Of a stretch of DNA of 64,000 bases, positions 36,201 through 46,900 are shown one piece after another. Within the stretch, counting starts at the first letter, position 1. Each line of letters starts with the position of its first letter. Below the pieces are notes generated by a model, which searched no databases, was not told the origin of the DNA, and saw nothing but the letters and a program-made list of their open reading frames with translations. Both the position numbers and the translations under genes were made by a program. Source of the DNA: Edaphochlamys debaryana (Eukaryota > Chlorophyta > Chlorophyceae > Chlamydomonadales); NCBI GenBank assembly GCA_016858145.1, contig JAEHOE010000013.1, forward strand, positions 1,364,001 through 1,428,000, read 5' to 3'.

Positions 36201-37512
36201 ACGGGGTGCGGGGTCCCCTGGCCCGGTTGTCGCCCCTGCGGCCCTAGGCCCCCGCGCGAGCTTCCCACGCCCGTCCAGGCTCACACTCGCCGCACGTGCC
36301 GCCCCTCCCCCGTACCGTCGACAGGAGGAGATCAACCACTGCGCCGCGGGCGTGCGCTGGCTGCGGTACCTCCACGAGGTAGCTACGGGAAGGTGCGTCC
36401 ACGTGCACGTACACGGACACGTGCACACCTCTGATGTGTGTACGGAGTCCGTACGTACGACACGGCATGGCGTTTGCACACATGCCCTGGCTGTACGGCA
36501 TGGAGGACATGGCCCATGTGTCCAAAGGGGTGGCAAGACCTGCCCAGGTGCATGCTACCTGTACGGCATCTGGCCTCATGTAGACATGTGCATGCTTCTG
36601 ACGCTTGCTTGCGCCTGTGCTTTCCACACACGTCGCACGGGAGGAGCAAAGGACATGCACGCATGCATTGCCCCTTTCGCAGGCGGCAGCCGGCGGCAGC
36701 AGCCGACCCCGACCCCTCCCCCGCCGCGGCGGCAGAGGAGCCGGCGTCCAGTCGCTCAGCTGCCGGGGCGGCTGCAGCGGCGGCGGAGGCGGACGCAGCG
36801 GCGGCGGAGGCAGGGGCAGCAGCGGACTCGGGGGCAGGGGCGGGGCCAGGGGCGTCCTCGGGAGCACGGCTGGAGCTGGAGCAGCGCCTGGCTGCCCTCA
36901 GCCTCAGCAGCGGGGCCCACGATGACTCGGGCCCATCCGGGGCCCCGACGGGCCCCGAGGAGCACGCGCCTCACGTGGAGATCGGCGATCGGCTCAAGGA
37001 CGGGGGCGAGGGGTTTGGCTGGCTGGAGGACGCCCGGGGACACGGTCGCGTGGAGTCGTGGTTCCACTCCCTGGTGCGGCGGCACTTTTGGGGCGCCCTC
37101 AAGGTGGGGTGGACGGGTGGGGTGAGGGCAGGGTAAGGGAGGAAGGGAGGGGTGGGCGGGTGGGGTGCACGTGGGGGCTGCTGCTGTGCGGGGCGGGCGT
37201 TGGGGGCCGAGGGCTCCTGCTGCCGAGGACTGGGCTTGGAAGTGGGGATGTGGGTGGCACCCTCAGGGAGTGCGTGTCTGTCTCTGCTGCGCTCTGGTTC
37301 CCGCTGATTCCCGCTTGCACCCGCAGCCCCCCTTCAATGAGGAGGCGCGGGCCAAGGCCGGCTTCGGGCCCGAGTGGTACCTCCCGCTGGCGGCAGCGCC
37401 CACCGCACCGGCGGCAGCGCCCGCCGCTGCAGCGGCAGCGGCGGCGGCAGCGGCAGCGGCGGCGCCCCCAGCGGCGGCGCCCCTGGCGGCGGCCGCTGAG
37501 GCCGCCGCGTGA
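33285..37512 (+). CDS. DUF455 family ferritin-like di-iron protein
   Basis: Ten exons, fully phase-consistent (1,302 bases, 433 aa): 33285-33500, 34198-34307, 34555-34615, 34772-34822, 35098-35138, 35418-35490, 36093-36188, 36325-36378, 36690-37103, 37327-37512. The order of motifs matches the DUF455 (ferritin-like) family: HIENWAVDL, LPREFFDDFVTVAEDE-CRHF, ELGSHYGAFVVHDGLW, ARGLDVLPLTISKF, EEINHCAAGVRWLRYL and the C-terminal KPPFNEEARAKAGFGPEWY. Two ExxH pairs (ECRH, EINH) and HIE fit di-iron ligands. The biochemical role of the family is not established. Exon 9 inserts about 100 Ala/acidic residues before the GFGWLEDARGHGRVESW segment, and the C-terminus ends in a poly-Ala tail. Exon 9 only stays in frame if the acceptor is CGGCAG at 36689, not the nearer AG at 36682. 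Confidence 0.88.
34366..34408 (+). repeat. Intronic copy of the DUF455 exon 2 end with its donor
   Basis: GTGGACCTGAGCTGGGAC followed by TCCGTGGCGAGGTGGGGA repeats the exon 2 end and donor at 34273-34315 with about four differences, 93 bases downstream inside the intron. Confidence 0.85.
35620..35653 (+). repeat. Intronic copy of the DUF455 exon 6 end with donor
   Basis: CTGGCGGTGGAGTGCTGCGT followed by GCAGGAGGTAGG mirrors the exon 6 end at 35463-35494 (TTGGCGGTGGAGCACTGCGT, CCACGAGGTGCG). It includes a GT donor at the matching position. Confidence 0.85.
35825..35986 (+). repeat. Two intronic copies of the DUF455 exon 7 start with acceptor-like AG
   Basis: The true exon 7 begins after TTAG at 36092 with GCCCGGGGCCTGGACGTGCT. 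Copies occur at 35955-35986 (after ATCAG: GCCCGGGTCCGGGACGTGTT) and about 35825-35857 (after AAAG: GCACGGGCAGTGCACGTGCT). Each is followed by a GCC(G/C)CTCACC-like segment. Confidence 0.85.
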
Positions 37513-38589
37513 CGCGCGGGCGGCAGTGGGGCCGGGGCTGCAGCTGCACGCCGGTAGGTACACTGGGCTGTCGACGGCAGCCATTGTGTGCGCGCGGCTG
37601 CCCGTTGTGATGAGTGTCGAGGATACACGGTCGGCGCCAGGAGGCTAGAACCATTCTAGCTGTGGCTGCATGCATGCACGCCTGCGTTGTCTGTCTCCGC
37701 GAGGGCGCGGGCGATTGGTAGATTGGACTTAATGGTTTATGCACACCCATAGGAGAGCAAGATCGGCTCTTTGGTGCCCGGGGTTTTCTTTGTCGTGTGG
37801 ATGATGTGCATGCGACGACTGCCGACTCCGCCAACTTGGCAACTTTAGCACCTTGGAGGTTGACCCTGCTGTCTGGAGGGCTGGAGCAGGTAGGCCCTGT
37901 ACGGCAGGTGATCATGGCGGATGATCGGGCCATGACACAGATACCACTAATGCTATGCTCTCACCCGCTTTCGAGGCCTGCGGTTTGAGCGGTTAGCGCA
38001 TTCCTGCTGCGGCTTGGTCCCGACGCCTCCCGAGAGAGGAGACAGAGCTGTGGTTGGCAGTGATGGATAGAGAAAGAGAGCGCAGGGTAACTGACAGACA
38101 GCTTGTGCGCGAAGTCTGCTCCAGATGACTGGGCCGCGACTCATGACCATACGGGGCCACTCCCGCTTTCCTGAGTGGCAGAGCCCGGGGCACGCAACTG
38201 GCACATATCTTTACTGGGGAAGACCTCGCACCGCTCGAGAGCGAGGAGACAGAGCACGGGCAAGGAGCAGCCCCCACGCCCCCCGTCGCATGCCCCTCCG
38301 CAGGGAAGCCTCTACCATGCCATGCCATGCCTGCCTGCCTGCCATGTAAGCCATCTTGTACCGGTACGGGCCCCCAACACAAAGCTCCCGGTCCACTTGC
38401 GACAGGCGCTACCCCATCTATGCCTTCCCATGGTTGGAATCTCACGGGCCTCCGCGGCCAAACTGTACAGCGCCAGTACCACGGGTGCACTAGTCATCCG
38501 TTGTCATCAACATTTACTCATCAAATACAAGCTACTGGCTTTGTTGCCTACAGCTCCGCAGCCCCAGTTGCGTCATCACTCCAGGTGCG
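37513..38589. other. 3' intergenic region between convergent genes
   Basis: Contains the DUF455 3' UTR; a TGTAA lies at 38345-38349. No supported gene. The minus-strand gene ending at 38590 must also terminate here, but no minus-strand TGTAA is obvious. Confidence 0.5.
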
Positions 38590-41500
38590 TCAAGCCGAGC
38601 CTCCGCCCCACTCCTGCGCGGGCGCCCGGGCCGCTGCCTCCCGCAGCCTGGAAGACACCAGCTCGGCCCCCTCCCGGCTCAGCAGCCCCAGCAGCCCCTC
38701 AAACGGCCCCTCGCCCCCCTTGCCCTTGCTCCCGGCACTGCCGCCGCCCTGCGCCGCGGGCCCCATGCCGCCCCCCGGCCCCTCGCCGTACTCGTACGAC
38801 ATGTACGCAACGTCGTACGCCACGTCGCCCGCCATGTCGTACTCGCCGCTGCCGTTGTTGTAGTCATCGCCGACCATCTCCGAGACCAGCCGCCACAGCT
38901 TGCGGTCCGGCACGCCCGCGCCCCGAAACACCGACCGCAGCCACGGCCCCGCGTCGGAGTCCACCCCCTGCGCCGCCCGCCGCATCAGCGACTGGATCCT
39001 GCGCCTCTGCCGCCGTGTGACCGGCGGCGGCAGGCCCCTGGCCGCCGCCGCCTCGGCCTCCAGAGCGTCTCGCTCGTTCTCCTCCCCCTCCTCCAGCTGC
39101 GCCAGGGCGAGCAGGTGGTGAGCCAAGAGACCCACCGGGGCCAGGCCGCCGGCGGCGCCGGCGCCGCCGGCGGCGGTGGAGGGTACGGCAGGTGGCGCGG
39201 CGGAAGATGAAGAGCCGCCGTCCTCGTCGAGCGACGCAAGGGACGCGTCCATGGAGCCGTACGGCAGCGCTGCCAAGTCGTCCATCGAGGATTCCGATAA
39301 CGACGTCGCCGCCGCTGCTCCGGGGCCACGGCCCTTCTTCGAGCCCGCATGGCTGCTGCGCCCGGAGGCAAGGGCGCCCGACTCGGTAGCCTCTTGCGCC
39401 GCCGCTTGCACAGTCGGCACGGTTTCGGGCGGGCACACGGCCGCAAAGACGTCCGAATCCAGGGCCTCGAACCTGCCCTTGAGCGCCAGACGCATCAGCA
39501 GCGCCTTCTGCGCTGCGCTGGGTGCCCTAGCCGCCGCCGCCGCCAGCCGCGCGCGCCGCAGCGCGGCCTCGAGCGCCGCCCGTGAGGGGGCCTCGGCGGC
39601 GGCGCTGGTGGCGGCCGGCGTGGCGGGTGCTGAGGGAGCCGGTGGCGGTGGGGGCGGTGACGGAGAGGCGGGCAGGGTGGGGAGCACGAGCTCGGCCGCC
39701 AATAGGGCCGCGCGCGGGTCCATGTCGCCCCCGGGGAGGGCGCAGACGCGCGTCCAACTGCGAGGGGGGTCAAGGTGAGGCGGCGAAGGGAAACGGGGGA
39801 GGCGCACGCGGTTGAGAGCGGGGTAACCCAGAGACATGCACCCCATCGCCTTGTGCGCAAGCCTCTCGAGGCCGCGGCAGTCAAGGCCGCGGCTGCACCG
39901 GGCTCGCGCGCCCCCACGGTATTCCCTGCCACTTGGCCTAGGCAAACCCAATCGCACTATCGCCCAGCCTTGCCATGGCCCCCACATGCTTTGACCCCAA
40001 AGACCCCCATCCCCTACGTTTGGCCCCACTCCAGCCCCACGGCCCACCCACCTCGCAAGGCGCTCCGTGTGGCCGCACCCGGGGCCGTAGCTGCTCACGG
40101 CCAGCTCCCACTCCCACACCTGCACCGCCCGCCCGCCGCCCTTGAGCGCGGCGCCCACGCCCTGAGCCAGGACCGCAGCGCCCCCAGCCGCACCGTAGCC
40201 CCGGGCCCCCGCGGCCGCAACCGCGGCTTTCGCGGGACCCCGCGCGCGGGCCGGCAGCCGCCAACCGAACCCAGGTGAGGTAGGGGCAGGGGCGGAGGCT
40301 GCGGCTGGCGACGCTCCCCGGCGTGAGCCGGCGGCCCAGGGGCGTGGCGATAGCGCTGGGCCGCGGGCGCAGGGCGAGGCGGGGCCGGCCCATGGGATGC
40401 GTGTGTGGGGCCCCTGCAGCGCCCCCAGCCCCCCGCCGCCGCTCCACCCGCCCGCGCCCCCGCTGGCGCCCTCGAGGCCCTCCTCGTCCTCCCAGCCCGC
40501 ATCGTCGACGCCAGCCGCCGCTGCGCCCCACGCCTTGCCCGCTGCTGGCTCGGCTGGCGGCGGCGGTGGCGGCGGAAGAGGGCTGGTCGGGGAGGAGTTC
40601 GAGTGGGCTCCAGCCCCGGACGGGGGACGGGGCTCCAGCCCACTGCCTGAGGCCGCTGCGGCGTCAGGGCTCGAAGCGGCGGTGCGGTAGGACGGCCGCC
40701 GGCGCGATCCCGCACCGCTGCTGCTGCTGTCTGCGCCCTGCCCGCCCTGCCACGCCGCCCATGAGGACTCAAAGCCCTCGGGCAGCCGCAGTGCGCCTGC
40801 GGGCGAAGAACCGGCGGCGCTGGCAGTGCTCCGCGCCGCCTCCGGCGCCGGCATGCCGCCCGCTCCAGGCGCGGGGGTCGCTGCTGCGTCTGGCTTTGGG
40901 ACGGAGGCGGCTGGCGAGGCGGGAGAAGATGGGATGGACAGCTGCCGAATCTTGGGCGGCTGCTGAGCGGCCTTCCCGGCGAGCCGGGCCCCGCGCGCCT
41001 TGGTTCTGGCGGCCACGCGCCGCGGTGGCGCGGCCGGCGGCGGCTCTGCAGGGTCCAGCCTCAGCAGCCGCACGCCCGCGGTCGCCAACGAGGGTGGCGG
41101 CGGCGGCGGTGCTGCGGAGCCCCGGCCATGGCCGCCACCGCTGGCGGGGCCGGCGGCAAGGGCAGGACCCGGCTCCTCATCTTCCTCCAGCTCCCACCCG
41201 TCTTGGTCTGGGCAGGCAGGGCCCGAGGTGCGAGCCGCTGCTGCGGCCCCCGCAGGCGCAGGGGCTTGGGGACCTGGTCGACCCCACCGTGGCACGGCCA
41301 CCGGCGTTGGGTCTAGCGGCGGGGCCGGGGTCGGGGCCGGGGCGGGTGCAGGCGAGGGCGCGGAGGCACCGCCCGCCCGCGCCTGCCTCCCAGAGCGCTG
41401 GGCCCCGCTGGGTCCTGATGCGGAGCTAGCTCGGGCTGGGAGAGGGGGAACCCGCCGGACCTCGACCCGCCCCTGCCCTGTATCCTTCTGCTGCCCGACG

Positions 41501-43606
41501 GTGGGCTCTGGCTTTGTCCGCACGACTGCAGCCCGCTCGGCCTCCAGCTCCGCATCCGCCTCCGGGTCTTCGCCCTCAGAATCGCTCTCCACCTCCCAGC
41601 CGTCCTTGTCCACGAGCAGGGGCTGGTGCGGCAGCAACCCAGGCCCAGGCCCCGCCTCAGGGCCCGCCCCAGGCCCCGAAGTCTGGGTGCTACCACCAGG
41701 CGGCGTGCCCGTGCCTTCCACGCTCGCCCGGCCCAGGCGCCAGGAGCTCTGCCGCGCACCAGCTTCAGAGACCCTCTCGGTCGGTGCCGCTGCCTCCGCT
41801 CCGGCATCGCCCTCTAGCCTCCGCGCTCTAGATGGGATCGCGCCGCCCTGAGAGAGGAGCGACCGCCTGACAGGCGGTTGCGGGTCCCCGCCGGCCGTCG
41901 CCTCCGCTGCCTCCACAGCCGCCCGGCCCAGGCGCCAGGAGCTCGGAGCGGGCTCGTCTGCCGCTGTACCCGCTGTGCCCTGCCCTGGCTGTTCCGGCAG
42001 CCGGGGACGTGAAGGAATCGCGCCACCCCGCACCAGCCACTTGCGCGGCTGCGCAGGCTCGGCCGCAGGTGTGGGCGCAGGCGAGGCTGGCGTCGGGTCC
42101 GCCTCTGCACCCGCTTCACCCGCAGGCCGGCCCAGGCGCCAGGTGCTGTTCTGCAGCGGGCCGGCGCCAGCAGCAGAGCCCGCTTCGTCCTGCCCCTGCT
42201 CCGTCTCAGGGGGCTGCCGGGGCCGGGCGGGCAGGGCCGCGCCGCCCCGCACCAGCCACTTGGACCGCGGCGGGGCGGCCTCCGCTGGCTCCGAGTCTGC
42301 AGGGCTCGCCACGGGCTCTGCCTTCCCGGGGTCTGCAGCCTCCTGAACCGCCGCCCGGCCAAGAGTCCATGACCCCCGGGCCGCATCGTCACTCAAAGGC
42401 ACGTCGGGGGCGTCAGGGCTGCGGGGCCGGGACGGGATCGCGCCGCCCCTCGCCAGGAGCGAGCGCTTGCGCGGGGCGGGCGCCACGTCCTCCGCTTGTC
42501 CATTGGCTGTTGTCCCCGCCGTCTCTTCCTGCCCAGGAGCGTCCACCTCAACCGCCGCCCGTCCCAGCCGCCACGCACTGGGCTGTCTGCCGCTGTCCGT
42601 GCCGCTGCTGGCGGTTGGACCCGGCTGGGCCTCGCCGCCGGGCCCGTCCGGGTCCTCGGGGTGCCGCGGCCGTACGGGGATCTCGCTACCTCGCATGAAC
42701 AGCGAGCGATTGGGCGGCTTACGCGCCCGGTCCCCATCTACTTCTAAATCCAGATCCGTATCCTCCTCCTCGGATTCCCCTCCAGGACTGCTGGCCGAAG
42801 CCGATTGCGCTGCACCTTCCATGCCGCCAGTCGCTGCCCCACGGACCGCGGACTCCAGAGCCGCCAGAGCTGCGGCCGCAGCTGCCGGCGCGGTGCCCCG
42901 TCGCGGGGGCTCCTCCCGCGGGGCCACGGGCACTCGTCGCAGGCGCCACCACTGATTGACGCCGCCGCCAAGCCATAGCGGCAGGTACAGCGCCCCTTTG
43001 TACGGCACCCAGGCGTACTGCTGATCGGGCCCCGCGGGTCGCTGTGGTACCTGGCCTCGGTACAGCGCTGACACGTAGGCGTACGGCTCTGGAGCAGCGG
43101 GGGTGGGGGGGAAAGGCACGGGGGGCTGGGCGGCGACAGGTAGCTCTTGACAGGCGCATGGACCAGGAGGGCAGCTGACATGCACAAAGGGTACCTGACA
43201 GCAAAATCTGGCTCGCATATGATGCCCGGGGCTGGGAGAGTGATGTCGAGGGGTGGGCTAGGACCTGAGTACCCTTGCCTCAAACGGGCCAGACGGACCC
43301 CCATCAGCCACGCCTGTACTCACCCGTCTCCTCGCCAAGGATGCTCACATCCGCTCCCCGGTTGCGACGAGCCGCTGCCACCACCAACTGTCGCAGCAGC
43401 AAGCGCCGTGGGGCGCGGACCAACGGGCTGCTCATGCGGGGGCCTGCCGAGGATGGCCACGGGAGCCGAGCGGGCGCCAGGCCTCCCGCTGCCAGCTGCA
43501 GCGGTCTGATCTGACGTCTCGCGCACATCAGCCGCAGGGTGATGCGAGCTGGTCGGGCAGGGCGCTCCACTGGCGACACCCGCAAGGGCCGACACGACAT
43601 CGCCAT
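38590..43606 (-). CDS. Large unrecognised repeat protein with WRLGR and GGAIPSRPR repeats and a transit-peptide-like start
   Basis: Three minus-strand exons in phase: 43606-43324, 43088-40052 and 39757-38590 (1,495 aa). The first exon is Arg/Ala/Ser-rich with almost no acidic residues for 40 or so residues (MAMSCRPLRVSPVERPARPA), like a chloroplast or mitochondrial transit peptide. Next comes a Tyr/Trp-rich segment (EPYAYVSALYRG, YAWVPYKGALYLPLWLGG, WWRLRRVPV). Then five repeats of about 63-75 residues follow, each with a basic motif (RSLLARGGAIPSRPR type) and an S-W-R-L-G-R-A-A-V-E motif. Later there are two DGWE-acidic motifs, long Pro/Ala/Ser-rich disorder, and a more ordered C-terminal part (RRQRRRIQSLMRRAAQG, WLRSVFRGAGVPDRKLW, MVGDDYNNGSGEYDM). 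No known domain recognised. An alternative start at 43218 would skip exon 1. Confidence 0.7.
41710..42720 (-). repeat. Five-unit protein repeat array (GGAIPSRPR ... WRLGRAAVE)
   Basis: W-x-LGR motifs are encoded near 42580, 42370, 42146, 41942 and 41752 on the minus strand, 190-224 bases apart. Each is preceded by a RG(G/S)-x-IP-x-RPR-type motif (variants FMRGSEIPVRPR, LARGGAIPSRPR, LVRGGAALPARPR, LVRGGAIPSRPR, LSQGGAIPSRAR). Linkers between them are acidic and Pro/Gly/Ala-rich. Confidence 0.9.
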
Positions 43607-43955
43607 GCCTGGAGCTGAGAGCTCCGAGCCTGCTAAGCCGTCAAGGTGCTTATTCAGACATCCACAGCAGTGCTAACAACATCAGAAGCGGTGGCAAGGT
43701 GCATGGCAGTCCTGTCATTTTGGCGGGCCTGCTCGCAACGTTGCCTTGCCGCAGCCTGTGTACTAATACGTGCACTGGAGTGTGTGTTCAAGACCTAGTA
43801 CCTTGCACGCCCCGCACACAAGCCAAAAAACCCTTTGCCGCCCACTTGGCGCCCATCGCGACAGCCACCAAGCCCAAATCCCTGCAGCAAGCTCGTAGTC
43901 ACATCAATTGAGACTTGAGACTAAGCCGGCAGTTGGTGCGGCGCCGGCCGGAGCG
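43607..43955. promoter_or_regulatory. Short divergent region between the repeat-protein gene and NAR1
   Basis: Only about 350 bases separate the two divergent start codons, so both 5' UTRs and a shared or back-to-back promoter must lie here. No specific element identified. Confidence 0.45.
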
Positions 43956-46900
43956 ATGGAGTTCTCGTCGACCATCCGCGTGGCCGACCTGAACGACTAC
44001 ATCGCGCCATCACAGGACTGCGTGGTCGCGCTGAATGGAAAGCTCAAAGTTAGCGAGGTGAGCCGAGGAGCCTCGCCATCTGGCGCCGAGATGGATGCCT
44101 GGGGCCCGCGGCGTCCGGGCGCCGCGCTGGTACTGCGAGATTGAATATGGATCTGCCAGGCGGCGTGCCAGGCAACACGGTCTGCCGATCGGGGGCAAGG
44201 ACGCGTCTGGCGGGAACAACGTGGCGGCGTCGGAGGGTCCGCTGGCGTCGCCGTCTGCAACGACCGCCCGGCCCCACAACCGGGCGCTGTCCTGCCTGCG
44301 CCCCGCGCGTGTGTCCCTCCCTCATCATACACAACCGCAATCCTGACACCATCCTGTAACCCAAACCCTGCAGACCTCTGAGGAGGTGCAGCTGCAGCGG
44401 CGCCCGCGGGCGGGCGGGCCAGCAGCCGCTCCCGGCACCAACGCCCCGCCGCCGCCAGGCGACCCAGTCAAGGTGGGGTTCGGTGACTCCACCGCAGTCC
44501 CACCCCCTATCACTACCAGCACAGCAGTACACCGCTGCTTGGCATCCCCGGTGCTGGCCCCCGCTGCGCCTCCGCTCAGCCCACCTAGGCTGAGCCCTTT
44601 CCAGACCACCACCGGAACCTCGTCTCACCCACCCACCCCCCGTCTCGACTCACCAAACACGTCAACACAGGTCTCCCTGCACGACTGCCTGGCCTGCTCG
44701 GGCTGCATCACCTCTGCGGAGACGGTCCTGCTGCAGCAGCAGTCGGGCGGGCTGCTGCTGGAGCGGCTGGCGGACCCCGGGGGCCCCACGGTGGTGGTCT
44801 CGGTGTCGGCGCAGTCAAGGGCGGCGCTGGCGGGTGAGGGGGCCGAGGGCAGTGCATGGGGATGGAGGCAAGGCATCGGGTTGCTAGGGGGGTTCAGGGG
44901 CAGAGAGGTGGTGGTGGGGTGAGGGGGCCGAGCGGAGGCTGGTGAAGGAGCATGGGGCTGGAAGGGATCAATGGGCATCAGAGCTTGCAGCCAGCGTGCA
45001 GCTGAGCTGTGCATGCCCTAGTCACAGAGCCGGAGGGCAGGCGTTGGGGTGGCCGGGTAAGGGGCAACGGTCAGTCGCACGGGGCCAGGGGTCTGGAGAC
45101 CTCCACCCTCGCGTGGACCCCAGGCCGCTCGCCCGGGACCAGCCATCCAGGCCCTTTGATGAGCGGCCCCACGCCCCACCACCTGTCACCCCAACCCGTC
45201 ACACTCTCACACGCTCCCCCACCCCCCTCCCCCCCGCAGCCTACTACGGCCTGACCCCCGCCGCCGCCATGGGCCGCCTGGTGGGCTGGCTCAAGGCCCT
45301 GGGGGTGCGGGCGGTGTGGGACCTAGCCACCGCCCGGGACCTGGTCCTGGTGGAGGAGGCGGCGGAGGCGCTGGCACGGCTGCGGCGCGCGCAGGGGCCC
45401 GGCGGGGCCCAGGGCGGGCCCGGCGGGGCCCCGGGGCCCCAGGCTGACGTGGACATGGCTTCGGGGGAAGGGGCCTCGACGTCGGGGAGGGGCGCGGAGG
45501 CGGCGGCGGGGGCGGGTGGTGGCGGCGGCCCGCTGCCCATGATGGCCTCCTCCTGCCCGGGTAAGGAGGCAGGGGTGTGGAGGAGGGGTTTGGGAGGAGG
45601 TCTATAAGGGGTTCGACGTGGGTGGTGGGGGGGCTTGGGGCTCGCCGGGTACGGGCGATGGCAGAGAGCCGGAGTTGCTAGGCTTCCGGAACGTGGCAAA
45701 CGCTTCGAGAGGGCCTTTGGACAGTCATGGCTGGGCGCTCACCAACAGGCGCCGGCCCCGTGAAACCGCCCCGCCACCCGCACAACCATTCCTCCCCCCC
45801 AGGCTGGGTGTGCTACGCGGAGAAGACCCACGGCGCCAAGGTGATCCCCCACATGTCCCCCACACGCAGGTGGGGGTTGCGGAAGGATGGAGGGGGCTGG
45901 GCGGTTGGGGGTGTGCGTCCGCGTTGTCCTTACGCAGCCAGGCCCAACCGTGGCGGGAGGACAAAGGTTGCTGCCGTGTGGCCCTATGGAACTGGCTTTG
46001 GCACAGCGCGTCTGTACCATGCTCAGAGCTCGTCCATTCGCCCCCTCCTCCTCTATCTAAATCCCCGTTCTGCCCCGCCCCCTCCCCCGTGCAGCCCCCA
46101 GGGCGCCATGGGTGCGCTGGTCAAGGGCCCCATCGCCTCCGCCTGGGGCCTGCCCGGGGGGGCCTCCTCGCTCTTCCACGTCTCCGTCATGCCCTGCTAC
46201 GACAAGAAGCTCGAGGCATCCAGAGACGAGCTGGCGCTGCCGGGGCCGTCGGGGAGCCCCGTGCCCGAGGTGTGCGAACGAGAGGAGGGAGAGGAGGGAC
46301 GTGGGGAGGGAAGCTGGGCCGCCGGGAAGGCTTGGGGCTGTCAGGCTTAAAGGGGAGAGGGAGCAGCATGGCCGGGCTTGGGAGTTGGGATCTCTGCACC
46401 CTCAGCCCGGTCGGAGCTGGGAGAGGCCGCTTGCGCTCACGTTCCCCTGAACTTGCTTCGACGCTCCCTTGTTCACCCCGTGTCGTGCCCGCAGGTGGAC
46501 TGCTGTCTGACCACGGGGGAGGTCCTCCAGCTGCTGCAGTCCCACCCCGCCCCCGGCTGCAAGGCCGAGGCAGGCCTTGCCGACCCCGCCTGCCCCTCCG
46601 CCCCGCCCGACCCGCTCCTCCCCGGCATGGCACCCGACGACCGGCTGTACGGCATGCCGTACGGCAGCTCGAGCGGGGGCTACGCTGATTACGTTTTTCG
46701 TACGGCGGCAAGGGAGCTGTACGGAGTCGAGGTGCCGCCAGGGCCGCTGCCGTGGCGGGCGCTCAGAAACTCCGACTTCCAGGTTGGTTACGCGCTGGAC
46801 CTTGGTAGGGGAGGGAACGAGGAAGGGGCGGGAACACGCTTGGGGGAAGGGGAAACGGGGACGAGGTTATGCGAAAACAAGGCCAGCAAAGTGCAATCCC

